From: Haloarcula japonica DSM 6131
GTDB taxonomy: Archaea; Halobacteriota; Halobacteria; Halobacteriales; Haloarculaceae
Direction: 5' to 3'
NCBI RefSeq assembly: GCF_000336635.1
Contig: NZ_AOLY01000037.1
Location: 51,316-115,315 of the forward strand
Length of the DNA stretch: 64,000 bases
A program made the position numbers and the translations under genes. Below are positions 17,428-27,325 of the stretch, piece after piece. Each line of letters begins with the position of its first letter. The first letter of the stretch is position 1. Below the pieces are notes generated by a model, which was given only the letters and a program-made list of their open reading frames with translations, did not search any database and was not told the DNA's origin.

Positions 17428-18698
17428 CGTGCCTCCTGTGCGGCGCGCTGGCCCGCCGCGTAGCCTGTCGCAATCGAGACGCCGCTACCGGATTTCTCGG
17501 CGGCGAAGTCGTAGCCGCCAAGCACCGAACCGGCAGCGCGCAGGTTCTCGAACTCGCTGTGCTCGCTCGCGTCGAGGGGGCGCAGGTCGTCGTCGGTCGC
17601 CACGCCGTAGCGGGCGAACTCGTGGTCGCCGAACAGTTCGCCCTCGAACCAGTCGTAGCGGTCCGCGGCGTGGGGGACGTGGCAGTCGAAGACGGGTTCG
17701 TACACGCCCTCTCGGTCGGACTCGACGCCCTTGCCGACGAAGCCGCCGGTCGCGAGGACGTACTGGTCGGCACTGTTGGGAATCTTCGCGCCGTTTTTCT
17801 CGATGAACACCTTCTCGATGCGGTCTTCGCCCTCGAAGTCGACGACGGGATTCCCGGTCTCGATGCTGGCCCCGGCCTCGTCCAGTGCCGAGAACAGCGC
17901 GTCTTCGAGGCGGAGACCGGGGAGGGACGGCGGCCCCATCGGGACCTCGAACACGTCGACGCCGAGGTGGTCTCCCAGTGCGTCACGGATCGCGCCGGGG
18001 TTATCGTCGCCGAGAATCGCCGGGAAGCCAACCCGCTCCTCGTCTTCAAGCAGCGGATTCACGCGCTGGGCCAGTGCCTCGCGGGCCGGGACCATTCGCC
18101 CGCGGACAGCCACTTCGCTGTTGGTATCGAGCAGCTTGGCGTACCGCGTGACCTTCGCGTCAGCGCGCAGGTCACCTGGGAATCGGATTGTCTCACCACG
18201 GACAGCGAATGGCACGCCCGTCGCGTCGAGATGGGCAGCGACGTGGGGCGCGTCGAAGTCGACCATCTCCTCGATGCCGACCAGCAGCGTGTCGCGGGTA
18301 TCGCTGGCGAGACCAGCACTGGCTCCGGCCGGGTAACGGGCGGTCGGCTTGATGCTTCCGCCGTGGGTCGGCAGGAGCGCGTTCGTGTCCGTGTGCTCAC
18401 CTTCGTAAGTCGGAACCGCATCGTCGAACAGCGACAGTGCGTCCCGGACCGTTTCGACGCCGACTTTCCGGTACGGATGGGATTCAGGCAGTGACGGGAT
18501 CGCCTCGTACGGGTCGGTCAGCGGGCCGTCGCCGTCCGGCGTGTAGCCGAGTACGTCTACCAGACCAGACGCCTGTCGAAGCGTGCTCTGTTTGTAGGAC
18601 ACCAGCCGCACGTCGGCCCCCTCGCGGGCGGCCGCCAGCGCGCTGGTCAGCCCGCCGAGGCCGCCGCCGATGACGAGTACCTCAGACTCAATAGCCAT
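17424..18698 (-). CDS. glpB: Anaerobic-type glycerol-3-phosphate dehydrogenase subunit B
   Basis: FAD/NAD-fold subunit (424 aa from the chosen start). The N-terminus [22 protein letters not shown] is a Rossmann dinucleotide motif, and the C-terminal [27 protein letters not shown] closes the flavin site. The ATG at 18698 is preceded by GGAGG at good spacing and overlaps the end of glpA by 11 bp; an ATG four codons earlier (18710) is possible. It forms a complex with GlpA and GlpC. Confidence 0.94.
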   Translation of the reverse strand: MAIESEVLVIGGGLGGLTSALAAAREGADVRLVSYKQSTLRQASGLVDVLGYTPDGDGPLTDPYEAIPSLPESHPYRKVGVETVRDALSLFDDAVPTYEGEHTDTNALLPTHGGSIKPTARYPAGASAGLASDTRDTLLVGIEEMVDFDAPHVAAHLDATGVPFAVRGETIRFPGDLRADAKVTRYAKLLDTNSEVAVRGRMVPAREALAQRVNPLLEDEERVGFPAILGDDNPGAIRDALGDHLGVDVFEVPMGPPSLPGLRLEDALFSALDEAGASIETGNPVVDFEGEDRIEKVFIEKNGAKIPNSADQYVLATGGFVGKGVESDREGVYEPVFDCHVPHAADRYDWFEGELFGDHEFARYGVATDDDLRPLDASEHSEFENLRAAGSVLGGYDFAAEKSGSGVSIATGYAAGQRAAQEAR

Positions 18699-20418
18699 CT
18701 GTCCCTCCATCGGCGGCTACGTCCGCGCTGTCGACGCTGCCGCCTGTTTGCCCGCGCCCCGAATCGAATGCCGAGAAGTCGACCGGGTCGCCGTCCGCCG
18801 GGTCCTGGTCGCGGTTCTGCGTGGTGGCATGCAGCGCGTAGTTCAGGGCCGCCTGCGAGAGCTGTTCGCCCCAGAGGGCGTGTCGCTGCCCCTTCCAGCG
18901 TTCCTGAAGCAGTTCGTCCCAGGCCTCGCGAACGACCGGCTCGTCGTACTCCGAGTGGAGTTCGCTTGCCATCCGGTGGGAACAGAAGCCGCCCTGACAG
19001 TTCCCCATCGACGCACGGGTCCGGATACGGACGGCGTTGAGGTCCGAACCGGAGCCCTCGATAGCGTCCTGAATCTCAGCGCGGGTGACGCCCTCGCACT
19101 CACAGACCGTCGGGTTCGGACCGTCGGTTTTGAGTACGTCGTCGGCACGGGAGCCGAGTCGCTCGATACTCCGGCGGCCAATCGGCGACCGGAGCCCGAA
19201 CTCGTCCATGTAGTCCCGGAGCACCGAGAAGTCCTCGCTGCCCGGCAGTGGTTCGTCGGCGGTCCGGCAGTCGGCGTCGATACCGAACTTCCCGCAGACG
19301 TGGTCGGCGATCTGCTCGCCCATCATGCGGTAGGTGGTGAACTTCCCGCCGACGATGCTGGTCATGCCGGGGAGGTCGTCGCGCTCGTCGTGATCGAGCA
19401 GGAAGAAGTCCCGCGTGATGTCCGTCGGGTCGTCGCTGCCGACGTCCGGTGGTTCGTACAGCGGGCGGACGCCCCAGAACGAGCGGATGGTCCGCGCCTC
19501 GTCGAGCATCGGAATCAGCTCGGAAAGGGTGTCGATCATCATGTCGACTTCCCACTGTTCCTCGGGGTAGTCCTCAGGGTCCTCGACCTCCTCATCAGTC
19601 GTCCCCAGGATCGCGGTCGTCTCGTGGGGCACGACGATGTCGGCGTCGCCTTTCGGCCGACAGCGGTTGATGACGGTGTCGACCTGCCGGATGTTCATGA
19701 TGGTCATGACGCCCTTGGAGGGACGGACCTCGATGTCCAGTCCGGCCATGTCGCCGATGCGGCCGGCCCAGGCTCCCGTCGCGTTGACGACGTAGTCGGC
19801 CCGGATCTCCTCGGTTCCGCCTTCGGTACCGTGGACGCGCTTGCCGGGGCCGGAGTCGTGTTCGACCTCGATACCGACTACTTCGCCGCTCTCGACGATG
19901 AGGTCGGTAACCTTGGAGTGTGTCTCGATGCGTGCGCCGTGTTCCTGTGCGCTCGCGGCGTTCGCGACCACGAGCCGGAACGGGTCGATAGCCCCGTCAG
20001 GGACGCTGATTGCCTTGTCGATGTCCTTCGCTAAGTGTGGCTCCATCGCACGGGCTTCTTCCCCTGAGACGACCTCGGCGGGAATACCGCACTCCTCACA
20101 GCCGCTGAGCTTCTTCTGGAAGTATTCCTCTGAGTCCTCCGGGCGCTTGACAAACAGGCCACCGGTCATTTCGACGCAGTGGCTTGCGATATCCCGCAGC
20201 ACCCGGTTTTCCTCGATACACTCGGTCGCACTGGCCTGGTCCGAAACGGCGTATCGCCCGCCACTGTGGAGCAGCCCGTGCATCCGACCGGTGGTCCCGT
20301 GGGTCAGGTTCCCCTGTTCTACGAGGGTCACGTCGAGCCCGCGCATCGCGAGGTCCCGCGCGATGCCCGCCCCAGTCGAGCCGCCACCGATGACGGCGAT
20401 GTGTGGTGTCGGTCCCAT
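18688..20418 (-). CDS. glpA: Glycerol-3-phosphate dehydrogenase subunit A (FAD)
   Basis: Catalytic flavoprotein (576 aa) that oxidises glycerol 3-phosphate to dihydroxyacetone phosphate. The N-terminus [22 protein letters not shown] is the FAD motif; [15 protein letters not shown] and [10 protein letters not shown] belong to the substrate domain. Near the C-terminus a BFD-like 2Fe-2S module is seen (CECEG ... [11 protein letters not shown]). The C-terminal tail is Gly/Asp-rich. The gene heads glpABC and is divergent from the transducer-UgpB fusion over 349 bp of AT-rich DNA. Haloarchaea are known to grow on glycerol through this enzyme. Confidence 0.96.
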   Translation of the reverse strand: MGPTPHIAVIGGGSTGAGIARDLAMRGLDVTLVEQGNLTHGTTGRMHGLLHSGGRYAVSDQASATECIEENRVLRDIASHCVEMTGGLFVKRPEDSEEYFQKKLSGCEECGIPAEVVSGEEARAMEPHLAKDIDKAISVPDGAIDPFRLVVANAASAQEHGARIETHSKVTDLIVESGEVVGIEVEHDSGPGKRVHGTEGGTEEIRADYVVNATGAWAGRIGDMAGLDIEVRPSKGVMTIMNIRQVDTVINRCRPKGDADIVVPHETTAILGTTDEEVEDPEDYPEEQWEVDMMIDTLSELIPMLDEARTIRSFWGVRPLYEPPDVGSDDPTDITRDFFLLDHDERDDLPGMTSIVGGKFTTYRMMGEQIADHVCGKFGIDADCRTADEPLPGSEDFSVLRDYMDEFGLRSPIGRRSIERLGSRADDVLKTDGPNPTVCECEGVTRAEIQDAIEGSGSDLNAVRIRTRASMGNCQGGFCSHRMASELHSEYDEPVVREAWDELLQERWKGQRHALWGEQLSQAALNYALHATTQNRDQDPADGDPVDFSAFDSGRGQTGGSVDSADVAADGGTDGY

Positions 20419-20767
20419 CTATCTTTCCGTGGGTTTGGAGCGCATACACTTCACTTTACCGTTGCTGGTGTTTGGGTAGTAAATTTTCTAAGTAATCATG
20501 AGGGATACCTAAAACTCACACTGATAATTGTGGACCATTACCACACATGCACTACCAATTATTGAGGGATAAAATTAGACATACGTTCCCATATACAAAG
20601 AATAGGTTAACATATTCAAGTTTAATGAGTTTAATACAGCTTCCTTGGCATTGTATCTGTACCCGAACAGTAGTTATCACTCCTACCGCTTCGACAGTAA
20701 CTATTATGTATTTTGATAGTGGACTATTCCCGAGAACGTGTTGGCCGTTCGGCCAACGGGAGCGACA
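20419..20767. promoter_or_regulatory. Divergent glpA / transducer promoter region
   Basis: This AT-rich 349-bp stretch holds no gene. An AAAATTTAC-like box around 20485-20493 (minus strand) can serve glpA, and TATTATGTATTTT at about 20702-20714 can serve the transducer gene. Dyads seen are TGTGG-7-CCACA (20529-20545), ATAATTG-25-CAATTAT (20524-20562) and the strong GTTGGCCG-TT-CGGCCAAC (20740-20757). These are candidate operator sites for glycerol control. Confidence 0.6.
20740..20757. promoter_or_regulatory. Perfect 8-bp inverted repeat before the transducer start
   Basis: GTTGGCCGTTCGGCCAAC: two perfect 8-bp arms around TT, 10 bp before the ATG at 20768 and directly before a GGGAG ribosome-binding site (20758-20762). 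Located downstream of the TATA-like box, it would lie in the leader RNA, as either a repressor operator or a hairpin next to the ribosome-binding site. Confidence 0.5.
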
Positions 20768-23311
20768 ATGAGTAAATGGAACCCACTTGATTCAGAAGAC
20801 GACCCGCCTGACGGGGAACACACCGACGGCGGCGTCACAGAGGGGCAGGATGAAAACGAGTCGGAGACTGAACCGCCGTCAGCAGAACCCCTCCAGAAGG
20901 ATACAGAGACCGAAAACGACCCTGAACGGGCGGAACTGAAAGCACAGTGTGAAGAACTGGCAGCGGAACTCGAACAAGAGCGGGCGGAGCGTCGCGCGCT
21001 CGAAACCGCTGTCGACCGTCTCACCGCTGTTGCAAGGGCGAACGCCGATGGTGACCTCACTGCGAAACCGGGGCAGCCACCAGCTGAGGCAGCTAAACCG
21101 CTGTACGACGCATACAGTGAACTGCTCCGGGAATGGACCGACACTGTCGACCGGATGGCGTCGTTCAGCGAGCAGGTGACCGCCGCAACGGAACAGGTCG
21201 ACACCCGCCTCGGGTCGGTCAAATCCGCCAGCCGGGACGTGAGCGGTGCTGTCGGGGAAATATCGGATGGTTCGGACGAGCAGCGCGACGAGATACAGTC
21301 GATCTCCGACGAGATGCGGAACCTCTCGGCAACGATCGAGGAGATAGCGAGCGCCGCAAACGAGGTTGCAGACACGTCCAGCGAAGCCAGTGTTCGAGGC
21401 GAATCCGCACTTGAGTCGGCGTCCTCGGCGATGACGACGCTCGACCGACTGACCGACAACGCCGAAGCGACCGTCGACAAGGTCGAGCAACTGAACGACC
21501 TGTTGTCGGACATCGAGGAGATTGTGGGTTTCATCACGGACGTCGCGGATCAGACCAACATGCTGGCACTGAACGCCAACATCGAAGCGGCCCGAGCAGG
21601 GGAATCCGGCGACGGGTTCGCCGTCGTGGCCGAGGAGGTCAAATCGCTTGCGACCGAGACGAAGGAGGCGACTGACGAGATTGCAGCCTCCATTCAGGAG
21701 GTCCACGAACAGGCTGACACGACGGTTTCGGAGATGTACGAGACGCGGGAGAGTGTCGAAGACACTCGCTCGTCAGTTGCCAGCGCGCTCGACGAACTGG
21801 AGTCCGTCGTCTCGATGGTCGAGGAGGTCGATTCGAGCGTCCAAGAGATCGACGACGCGACGGATACGCAGGCCGACTCCACACAGGAAGTCGTCTCAAT
21901 GGTCGACGACGTCGAGGACATCAGTGCCCAGACAGCCGAAGAGGCGGCTATCGCCGCCGACGCCGCAGCGGACCAGACAACGGAGCTCGCGGAGGTCTCG
22001 ACGCGGGTCTCCACGCTCACCGAGCGGGCTGAGTCACTGGACGCATCGCTGGATTCCTTCGAACTGGCGACCGGTTCGGCGGCGGCCAATACGGACGGAA
22101 CCGTCGTCGAGTTCTGGCACGCGATGGGCGGTGAGAAAGCGCTACTGCTTGAAGAGCTCGTCCGCGAGTTCGAATCACAGACTGAGGGTATCAGTCTCAC
22201 ACTGCGGTCGAAAGGGAGCTACCGCGGGACCCTCGATGCAACGCTGAACGCCGCCGAACACGGCGACCCGCCCGCGATTGCACAGATCTTTGAGATCGGG
22301 ACTACGCGTGCGCGCGACAGTGGATATTTTAGGCCGGTCGAGGAACTCCTCCCGGCGGCTCACATCGACTCGCTGCTCGACCCGGTGACGAACTACTACC
22401 GCTTCGACGGGACGCTCCACTCGCTGCCGTTCAACGCGTCGAACCCGGTGATGGCCTACAACCGCGACGCGTTCAGGGAGGCGGGGCTCGATCCCGATTC
22501 GCCGCCGGAAACCCTCGCTGACGTGCGAAGCGCGGCTGCGCAGCTCGTCGACGGAAGAGGCGTGGATACCGGTATCACGTTCGCGAACTACTCGTGGTTC
22601 GTCGAACAGTGGTTTGCCGAGGCTGACCAGCTCCTTGTGGACCAGAACAACGGGCGGTCCGGATCACCGACGGAGAGCTATCTCGACGGAGCGTTCGCCC
22701 ACGACTTGTTCGAGTGGTGGAAAGGCCTCGAAGCGGACGGCCTGTACCACGACCCCGGCATCGAAGCCAGAGGCGCGGCTCGGGCCCACTTCGCCGAGGG
22801 GAACGCTGCGATGCTGATCGGCTCGACATCGTCGCTGAACAGCATCGAAAGCAGCGCCGATTTCGATGTTGGAACCGGCCGATTCCCCGTGCTCGACGAC
22901 CGGACCGGCGTACTCGTCGGCGGGGCATCCCTCTGGGTCGGCGATGGAGTTTCCGAGGCCGTGCACGACGCTGTCGGCGAGTTCCTCACCTGGCTCACCG
23001 AACCGGCCCAGCAGCGTCGGTGGCATCAAGAAACCGGGTATTTCCCGGTCCACGAAGAGACGATTCCACAGCTCCGGTCGGCGGACTGGTTCGTACAGAA
23101 CCCACACTACAGAACGGCGTTTGACCAGCTCATAGAGACACGCGATACCACCGCAACGCGGGGCGCACAGATCGGTCCGTTCGATACGGTTCGAACAATC
23201 ATCGAAGACGCGGTCGACAGTATGGACGGGCCCGACTCGGTCCCGTCCGCACTTGATCGACTCGACACGCAGGTCACAAGGCAGCTTGAGCGGTACGATT
23301 CCGACCGATAG
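20768..23311 (+). CDS. Soluble chemotaxis transducer fused to a UgpB-like glycerol-3-phosphate-binding domain
   Basis: An 847-aa protein with no signal peptide and no membrane helix. Residues 1-100 are acidic and then coiled-coil. About 110-440 form a methyl-accepting signalling domain with the conserved hairpin tip ([35 protein letters not shown]; about 255-300). From about 446 to the end there is a complete extracytoplasmic binding-protein fold close to E. coli Ugp[48 protein letters not shown] and [12 protein letters not shown] correspond to UgpB segments as I know them. A binding protein placed on the inner side of a transducer should sense cytoplasmic ligand. Neighbours glpABC and glpK make glycerol 3-phosphate, the UgpB ligand. 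ATG 20768 is chosen over an upstream in-frame start (20738) because of the GGGAG site 5 bp before it. Confidence 0.9.
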   Translation: MSKWNPLDSEDDPPDGEHTDGGVTEGQDENESETEPPSAEPLQKDTETENDPERAELKAQCEELAAELEQERAERRALETAVDRLTAVARANADGDLTAKPGQPPAEAAKPLYDAYSELLREWTDTVDRMASFSEQVTAATEQVDTRLGSVKSASRDVSGAVGEISDGSDEQRDEIQSISDEMRNLSATIEEIASAANEVADTSSEASVRGESALESASSAMTTLDRLTDNAEATVDKVEQLNDLLSDIEEIVGFITDVADQTNMLALNANIEAARAGESGDGFAVVAEEVKSLATETKEATDEIAASIQEVHEQADTTVSEMYETRESVEDTRSSVASALDELESVVSMVEEVDSSVQEIDDATDTQADSTQEVVSMVDDVEDISAQTAEEAAIAADAAADQTTELAEVSTRVSTLTERAESLDASLDSFELATGSAAANTDGTVVEFWHAMGGEKALLLEELVREFESQTEGISLTLRSKGSYRGTLDATLNAAEHGDPPAIAQIFEIGTTRARDSGYFRPVEELLPAAHIDSLLDPVTNYYRFDGTLHSLPFNASNPVMAYNRDAFREAGLDPDSPPETLADVRSAAAQLVDGRGVDTGITFANYSWFVEQWFAEADQLLVDQNNGRSGSPTESYLDGAFAHDLFEWWKGLEADGLYHDPGIEARGAARAHFAEGNAAMLIGSTSSLNSIESSADFDVGTGRFPVLDDRTGVLVGGASLWVGDGVSEAVHDAVGEFLTWLTEPAQQRRWHQETGYFPVHEETIPQLRSADWFVQNPHYRTAFDQLIETRDTTATRGAQIGPFDTVRTIIEDAVDSMDGPDSVPSALDRLDTQVTRQLERYDSDR

Positions 23312-23394
23312 CGCCGTCTCACCCTTTCTTTACTAGCCAAACATCACCATTAGTAATCTTTATAATGGTTCACTATGTTGTTTACTGGCAAGGT

Positions 23395-23418
23395 GGTAGC
23401 TTTCATAAATAAGCTACC
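23395..23418. promoter_or_regulatory. Inverted repeat in the glpK promoter/leader
   Basis: GGTAGCTT and AAGCTACC are perfect 8-bp arms separated by 8 bp, 22 bp before the glpK ATG and about 35 bp after a TTTATAAT box (about 23359-23366). The position near the expected transcription start suggests an operator or a leader hairpin. The arms differ from the dyad before the transducer gene. Confidence 0.5.
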
Positions 23419-23439
23419 TCCACCACGGAGAACACAACA

Positions 23440-24972
23440 ATGGCAGACACATACGTTGGCGCGATTGACCAGGGAACGACCGGCACCCGCTTCATGGTAT
23501 TCGACCATAGCGGCCAGGTCGTTGCGAACGCCTACGAGAAGCACGAACAGATCTACCCGGAGCCCGGCTGGGTCGAACACGACCCCGTCGAAATCTGGGA
23601 AAACACGCAGGAAGTCGTGACCAAGGGGCTTGCGGATGCAGGTGTCGGTGCCGAACAGCTTGAGGCACTCGGCATCACGAACCAGCGTGAGACGACGATC
23701 GTCTGGGACAAGGAGACCGGCAAACCGGTTCACAACGCGCTGGTCTGGCAGGACCGCCGAACCACCGACCGCGTCGAGGAAATCCAGGAAGAGGACAAAG
23801 TCGAGTGGATCCGGGGGAAGACCGGGCTGGAATGTGACGCCTACTTCTCGGCGACCAAAACCGAGTGGATCCTCGACAACGCGGAGCCGCTCAAGATGCA
23901 GAGCTCGCGTGGTGCTGACCTCCGTGAGCGGGCCGAAGACGGTGAACTCCTGATGGGGACCATCGATGCGTGGCTCATCTACAAGCTCACCGGCAACCAC
24001 ATTACGGACGTCTCGAACGCATCGCGGACGATGCTGTACAACATCCACGACATGGAGTGGGATGATGAACTCCTCGAAGAGTTCGGCGTTCCGAAGTCCA
24101 TGGTTCCGGAAGTCCGTCCGTCCTCCGACGAGAGCCTGTACGGACACACCGACGCGGACGGCTTCCTCGAAGAGGAAGTCCCCGTTGCGGGCGCGCTGGG
24201 TGACCAGCAGGCTGCACTGTTCGGCCAGACTTGCTTCGATAAGGGTGATGCGAAGAACACCTACGGTACCGGCGCGTTCTACCTGATGAACACTGGCTCC
24301 GAAGCAGTCGCCTCGGATAACGGCCTGCTGACGACCGTCGGCTTCCAGATGTCCGGTGAGCCCGTCCAGTACGCACTGGAAGGATCGATCTTCATCGCCG
24401 GCGCGGCCATCGAATGGCTCGAAGACGTCGACCTCATCAACAACGCCGCCCAGACCGCGGAACTCGCTCGCTCGGTCGACTCGACAGACGGCGTGTACAT
24501 GGTGCCGGCCTTCACTGGCCTCGGCGCGCCACACTGGGACGGCCGCGCTCGCGGGACGATTGTCGGGATGACCCGCGGAACGCGAAAGGAGCACATCGTG
24601 CGTGCGACCCTGGAATCCATCGCATACCAGACCCGCGACCTCGCGGAAGCGATGGAGGAAGACTCCGGTGTCGAGATGACGACACTGCGAGTCGACGGTG
24701 GTGCAGTCAAGAACAACTTCCTCTGTCAGCTCCAGTCCGACATCATCCAGACGGACATCGCTCGACCGCAGGTCGACGAGACCACCGCACTGGGATCGGC
24801 TTATGCGGCCGGCCTCGCCGTCGGGTACTGGGACACCGTCGACGAACTCCGCGACAACTGGCAGGTCGACGAGGAGTTCTCGCCGGAGATGGAGGCCGAG
24901 AAGGCAGACAAGATGTATGATCGCTGGGACGACGCTGTCGACCGTTCCCGCGACTGGGCACAGGAGGAATAA
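23440..24972 (+). CDS. glpK: Glycerol kinase
   Basis: Phosphorylates glycerol to glycerol 3-phosphate with ATP. The 510-aa FGGY-family protein starts with a phosphate-binding loop (AIDQGTTGTRF), and has TNQRETT (Arg/Glu for glycerol), LGDQQAALFGQ (catalytic Asp and Gln) and the C-terminal RVDGGAVKNNFLCQ motif. Length and motifs are those of an active kinase. A GGAG lies before the ATG. The membrane-protein gene starts 3 bp after its stop, so the two are co-transcribed. Confidence 0.97.
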   Translation: MADTYVGAIDQGTTGTRFMVFDHSGQVVANAYEKHEQIYPEPGWVEHDPVEIWENTQEVVTKGLADAGVGAEQLEALGITNQRETTIVWDKETGKPVHNALVWQDRRTTDRVEEIQEEDKVEWIRGKTGLECDAYFSATKTEWILDNAEPLKMQSSRGADLRERAEDGELLMGTIDAWLIYKLTGNHITDVSNASRTMLYNIHDMEWDDELLEEFGVPKSMVPEVRPSSDESLYGHTDADGFLEEEVPVAGALGDQQAALFGQTCFDKGDAKNTYGTGAFYLMNTGSEAVASDNGLLTTVGFQMSGEPVQYALEGSIFIAGAAIEWLEDVDLINNAAQTAELARSVDSTDGVYMVPAFTGLGAPHWDGRARGTIVGMTRGTRKEHIVRATLESIAYQTRDLAEAMEEDSGVEMTTLRVDGGAVKNNFLCQLQSDIIQTDIARPQVDETTALGSAYAAGLAVGYWDTVDELRDNWQVDEEFSPEMEAEKADKMYDRWDDAVDRSRDWAQEE

Positions 24973-24975
24973 CAG

Positions 24976-26058
24976 ATGGCAATCGCATTCGGACTCACGG
25001 CAGTCGACATGCTCGTCCTCGCCATCGCGGCGTTTGCGGGCGGCGCGTTCGGGGCATCTATCGGTGCACTCCCGGCGTTCTGTTTCACCGGCTTCATGGT
25101 GCTAATTGGAGAAGCCGGCAACGTCGTCTCAGAGGCGTTCGTCGGCGGTTCTCCTGACGTCATTTCCGGTGCCGCCGGTGGATACGGAGCCGGCATCGTC
25201 GGCCCGCTGGCCTTCGGTCCCGTGTTCGGGCCACACGTCGCCTTCGCTGGTGGTGTGGCAGCAGCCGCTTACGCTGCGAAATACGACGGAATGTACGAGC
25301 CGGACGACGGTGACTACCACCCAGCAAAGGACATCGCCTACGCCCTCGGCACCCGACCGGACGTCCTCGCTGTCGGTGGGATATTCGGTATCCTGGGTAT
25401 GGCGATCCGGCAGACGTCCGGTGGGCTCGGGGTTCCGATCGATCCACCTGCGGCAGGCGTCATCCTGACCGCTGTTATCGCCCGTCTGGTCTTTGGCTAC
25501 CCGGTTATCGGCCGTGCCCGCGGAAGCGGCCTGCTCGATATGTCGCCGTTCGAGAGCGGCAAGATGCGGTCGGGTGAGGAAGTCGCAACGGATGGTGGAG
25601 TGGCCGCCGAGCGACCGGCTGTCGAGCCGTGGCTTCCACACCAGTACAAGTGGACGCACGTCGCAATGCTCGGCCTCGTCACCGGCATCCTTGGTGCGTA
25701 CATCTTCGCGAAAACCGGGAGTCTCTTCCTCCCGTTCGGTATCTCGGCAGCAAGCCTGCTGTTCCTGAACCTCGGTGTGGAGAAATTCCCGGTTACGCAC
25801 CACATGACGCTCCCGGCAACGTTCGTCGCCAGTATGGCGATGACGGATGGGGCGAGTGTCCTAGTCGCGCTCGGGCTGGGCGCATTCTTCGGCATCCTGG
25901 GTGCGCTGTTCGGTGAGGTCTACCAGCGTATCTTCTACGCCCACTCAGATACGCACTTTGACCCGCCAGCCGCATCGATCATTACGACGACTCTCATCCT
26001 GGGCATTCTGGCACTGGCTGGAGTGTTCACGACGTCCGCAGCTATCCCCCTGCCGTAA
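24976..26058 (+). CDS. Integral membrane protein linked to glpK (candidate glycerol uptake component)
   Basis: A 360-aa protein with about eight to ten hydrophobic segments rich in Gly and Ala, with internal similarity between halves (for example GGYGAGIVGPLAFGPVFGP and GASVLVALGLGAFFGILGA). A hydrophilic loop lies around residues 185-215. It is not a MIP/GlpF protein: no NPA boxes are seen. In other haloarchaea a membrane protein sits beside glpK and has been proposed to act in glycerol uptake (from memory); the 3-bp spacing to glpK supports a linked role here. Substrate is unproven. TTTTATTT after the stop (about 26073-26080) may end the transcript. Confidence 0.8.
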   Translation: MAIAFGLTAVDMLVLAIAAFAGGAFGASIGALPAFCFTGFMVLIGEAGNVVSEAFVGGSPDVISGAAGGYGAGIVGPLAFGPVFGPHVAFAGGVAAAAYAAKYDGMYEPDDGDYHPAKDIAYALGTRPDVLAVGGIFGILGMAIRQTSGGLGVPIDPPAAGVILTAVIARLVFGYPVIGRARGSGLLDMSPFESGKMRSGEEVATDGGVAAERPAVEPWLPHQYKWTHVAMLGLVTGILGAYIFAKTGSLFLPFGISAASLLFLNLGVEKFPVTHHMTLPATFVASMAMTDGASVLVALGLGAFFGILGALFGEVYQRIFYAHSDTHFDPPAASIITTTLILGILALAGVFTTSAAIPLP

Positions 26059-26120
26059 GAACTCATACGGCCTTTTATTTACAGGTCCAATCGAATATAC
26101 ACACGATCTCATTTCCAAGC

Positions 26121-27296
26121 ATGGACATCGAAGCGAGAATCAAGCGTCGACAACGCCGGAACGGTGAGCCACGGCTCATTCAGGATTACGAATCGATCTC
26201 ACCCGTCGTCCACATAGAGGAGCCGGCTGACCGCGGTCCGGTGCTCGAGCGCCTGCTCGATCACCTCGATCCGGTGTTCGATGGGCAGCTGCCGCCGAAC
26301 GCGTACGTGTACGGACCCCGTGGTTCAGGGAAATCCGCAGTTATCACGGCGCTTTTCGCCAATTTAGAACAGCTTCCGACGGAACAACAGGCGATCATTC
26401 ACACGACGACCCGTGCACAGCCACCGACCTCGCCGTCGTTCGTCTACGTGAACGCCCGAGAGACCGCGAGCGAGTTCGCGTTCTACCATGCAGTGCTGGA
26501 CTCGCTCGTGGACGAATCGGTGCCGGAACACGGGATCGGGACGGAGACGCTCAAGTCCCGACTCCACGAACTAGTACGAGAGCAACGCACTGGCATCGTC
26601 ATTGCAGTCGACCACATCAGCGAACCGGAGAGCATCCAGGCTCCGGCCCTCGTCGATCTGTTTGCCGGCTTACCGAGCAACGTCAGCTGGCTCGCAATCG
26701 GTCGCGACGATCCGTCGACAACTGAACTGACGCGGTACACCGCTGAGTCGATCAGTATCGACCGCTATCAGCGGCAGATGCTCGTCGACGTGTTGATGAC
26801 CAGAACCTCGAACGGGCTGGCCCAGCAGGGACTCGACCACGGTCTGGCGAGGCATATCGCCGATTGGGCGGACGGAAACGCCCACAATGCCCTTGCCGCA
26901 CTGTTTATCGCTGCGGAGTTTGCCGAGGAACGGGGCCAGGACCGCATCACACAGGCTAACGTCGACGCGGCCATCGCGGAGGTGCCCGATCCCTGTGTTT
27001 CATTGGGGGTCGTCCTCTCCCTGCCGACGAACCGACAGGCCGTCCTCAGAGAACTCATCGACCTGGAGGAGAACGAACGCTCCTCGGTAACGGCGACAAC
27101 GGAGGCGATTGCGTCGGCGCAATCGGTCGATCTTTCCGCCGGGACCGTCAAGCGGTTCCTCTACGAAATGGCCGAATCCGGCGTCGTCGACCGCGTCGAA
27201 GCGACGGCCACAAACGGTCAGGGACGCCCGCCGAGCCGTGTCGAACCGCGATTCCCGCCGACGGCCTTCCGGCGGCTGTACGACCTGCGAGAGTAG
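26121..27296 (+). CDS. Orc1/Cdc6-like AAA ATPase
   Basis: A 391-aa protein with an AAA ATPase domain and a C-terminal winged-helix-like part (NRQAVLRELI ... SAGTVKRFLYEMAESGVVDR). Walker A is YGPRGSGKSA. The Walker B strand reads GIVIAVDHISE, so the usual Asp-Glu pair is Asp-His; the hydrolytic Glu is replaced. The N-terminus lacks a long extension but has the Orc1-like pattern of a structured lead before the P-loop. It may be a paralogue with a role in regulation rather than in origin firing. No AT-rich origin with repeated ORB elements is seen beside it. It follows the glycerol genes by 62 bp and is convergent with the glucokinase gene. Confidence 0.8.
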   Translation: MDIEARIKRRQRRNGEPRLIQDYESISPVVHIEEPADRGPVLERLLDHLDPVFDGQLPPNAYVYGPRGSGKSAVITALFANLEQLPTEQQAIIHTTTRAQPPTSPSFVYVNARETASEFAFYHAVLDSLVDESVPEHGIGTETLKSRLHELVREQRTGIVIAVDHISEPESIQAPALVDLFAGLPSNVSWLAIGRDDPSTTELTRYTAESISIDRYQRQMLVDVLMTRTSNGLAQQGLDHGLARHIADWADGNAHNALAALFIAAEFAEERGQDRITQANVDAAIAEVPDPCVSLGVVLSLPTNRQAVLRELIDLEENERSSVTATTEAIASAQSVDLSAGTVKRFLYEMAESGVVDRVEATATNGQGRPPSRVEPRFPPTAFRRLYDLRE

Positions 27297-27325
27297 CCTG
27301 AGTGCCGCGGGCAGGTCGATGCTTT

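Noticed and set aside
18670..20034. A 454-codon plus-strand frame opposite glpA
   Set aside because: GC-driven shadow; glpA on the minus strand is complete with FAD and 2Fe-2S motifs.
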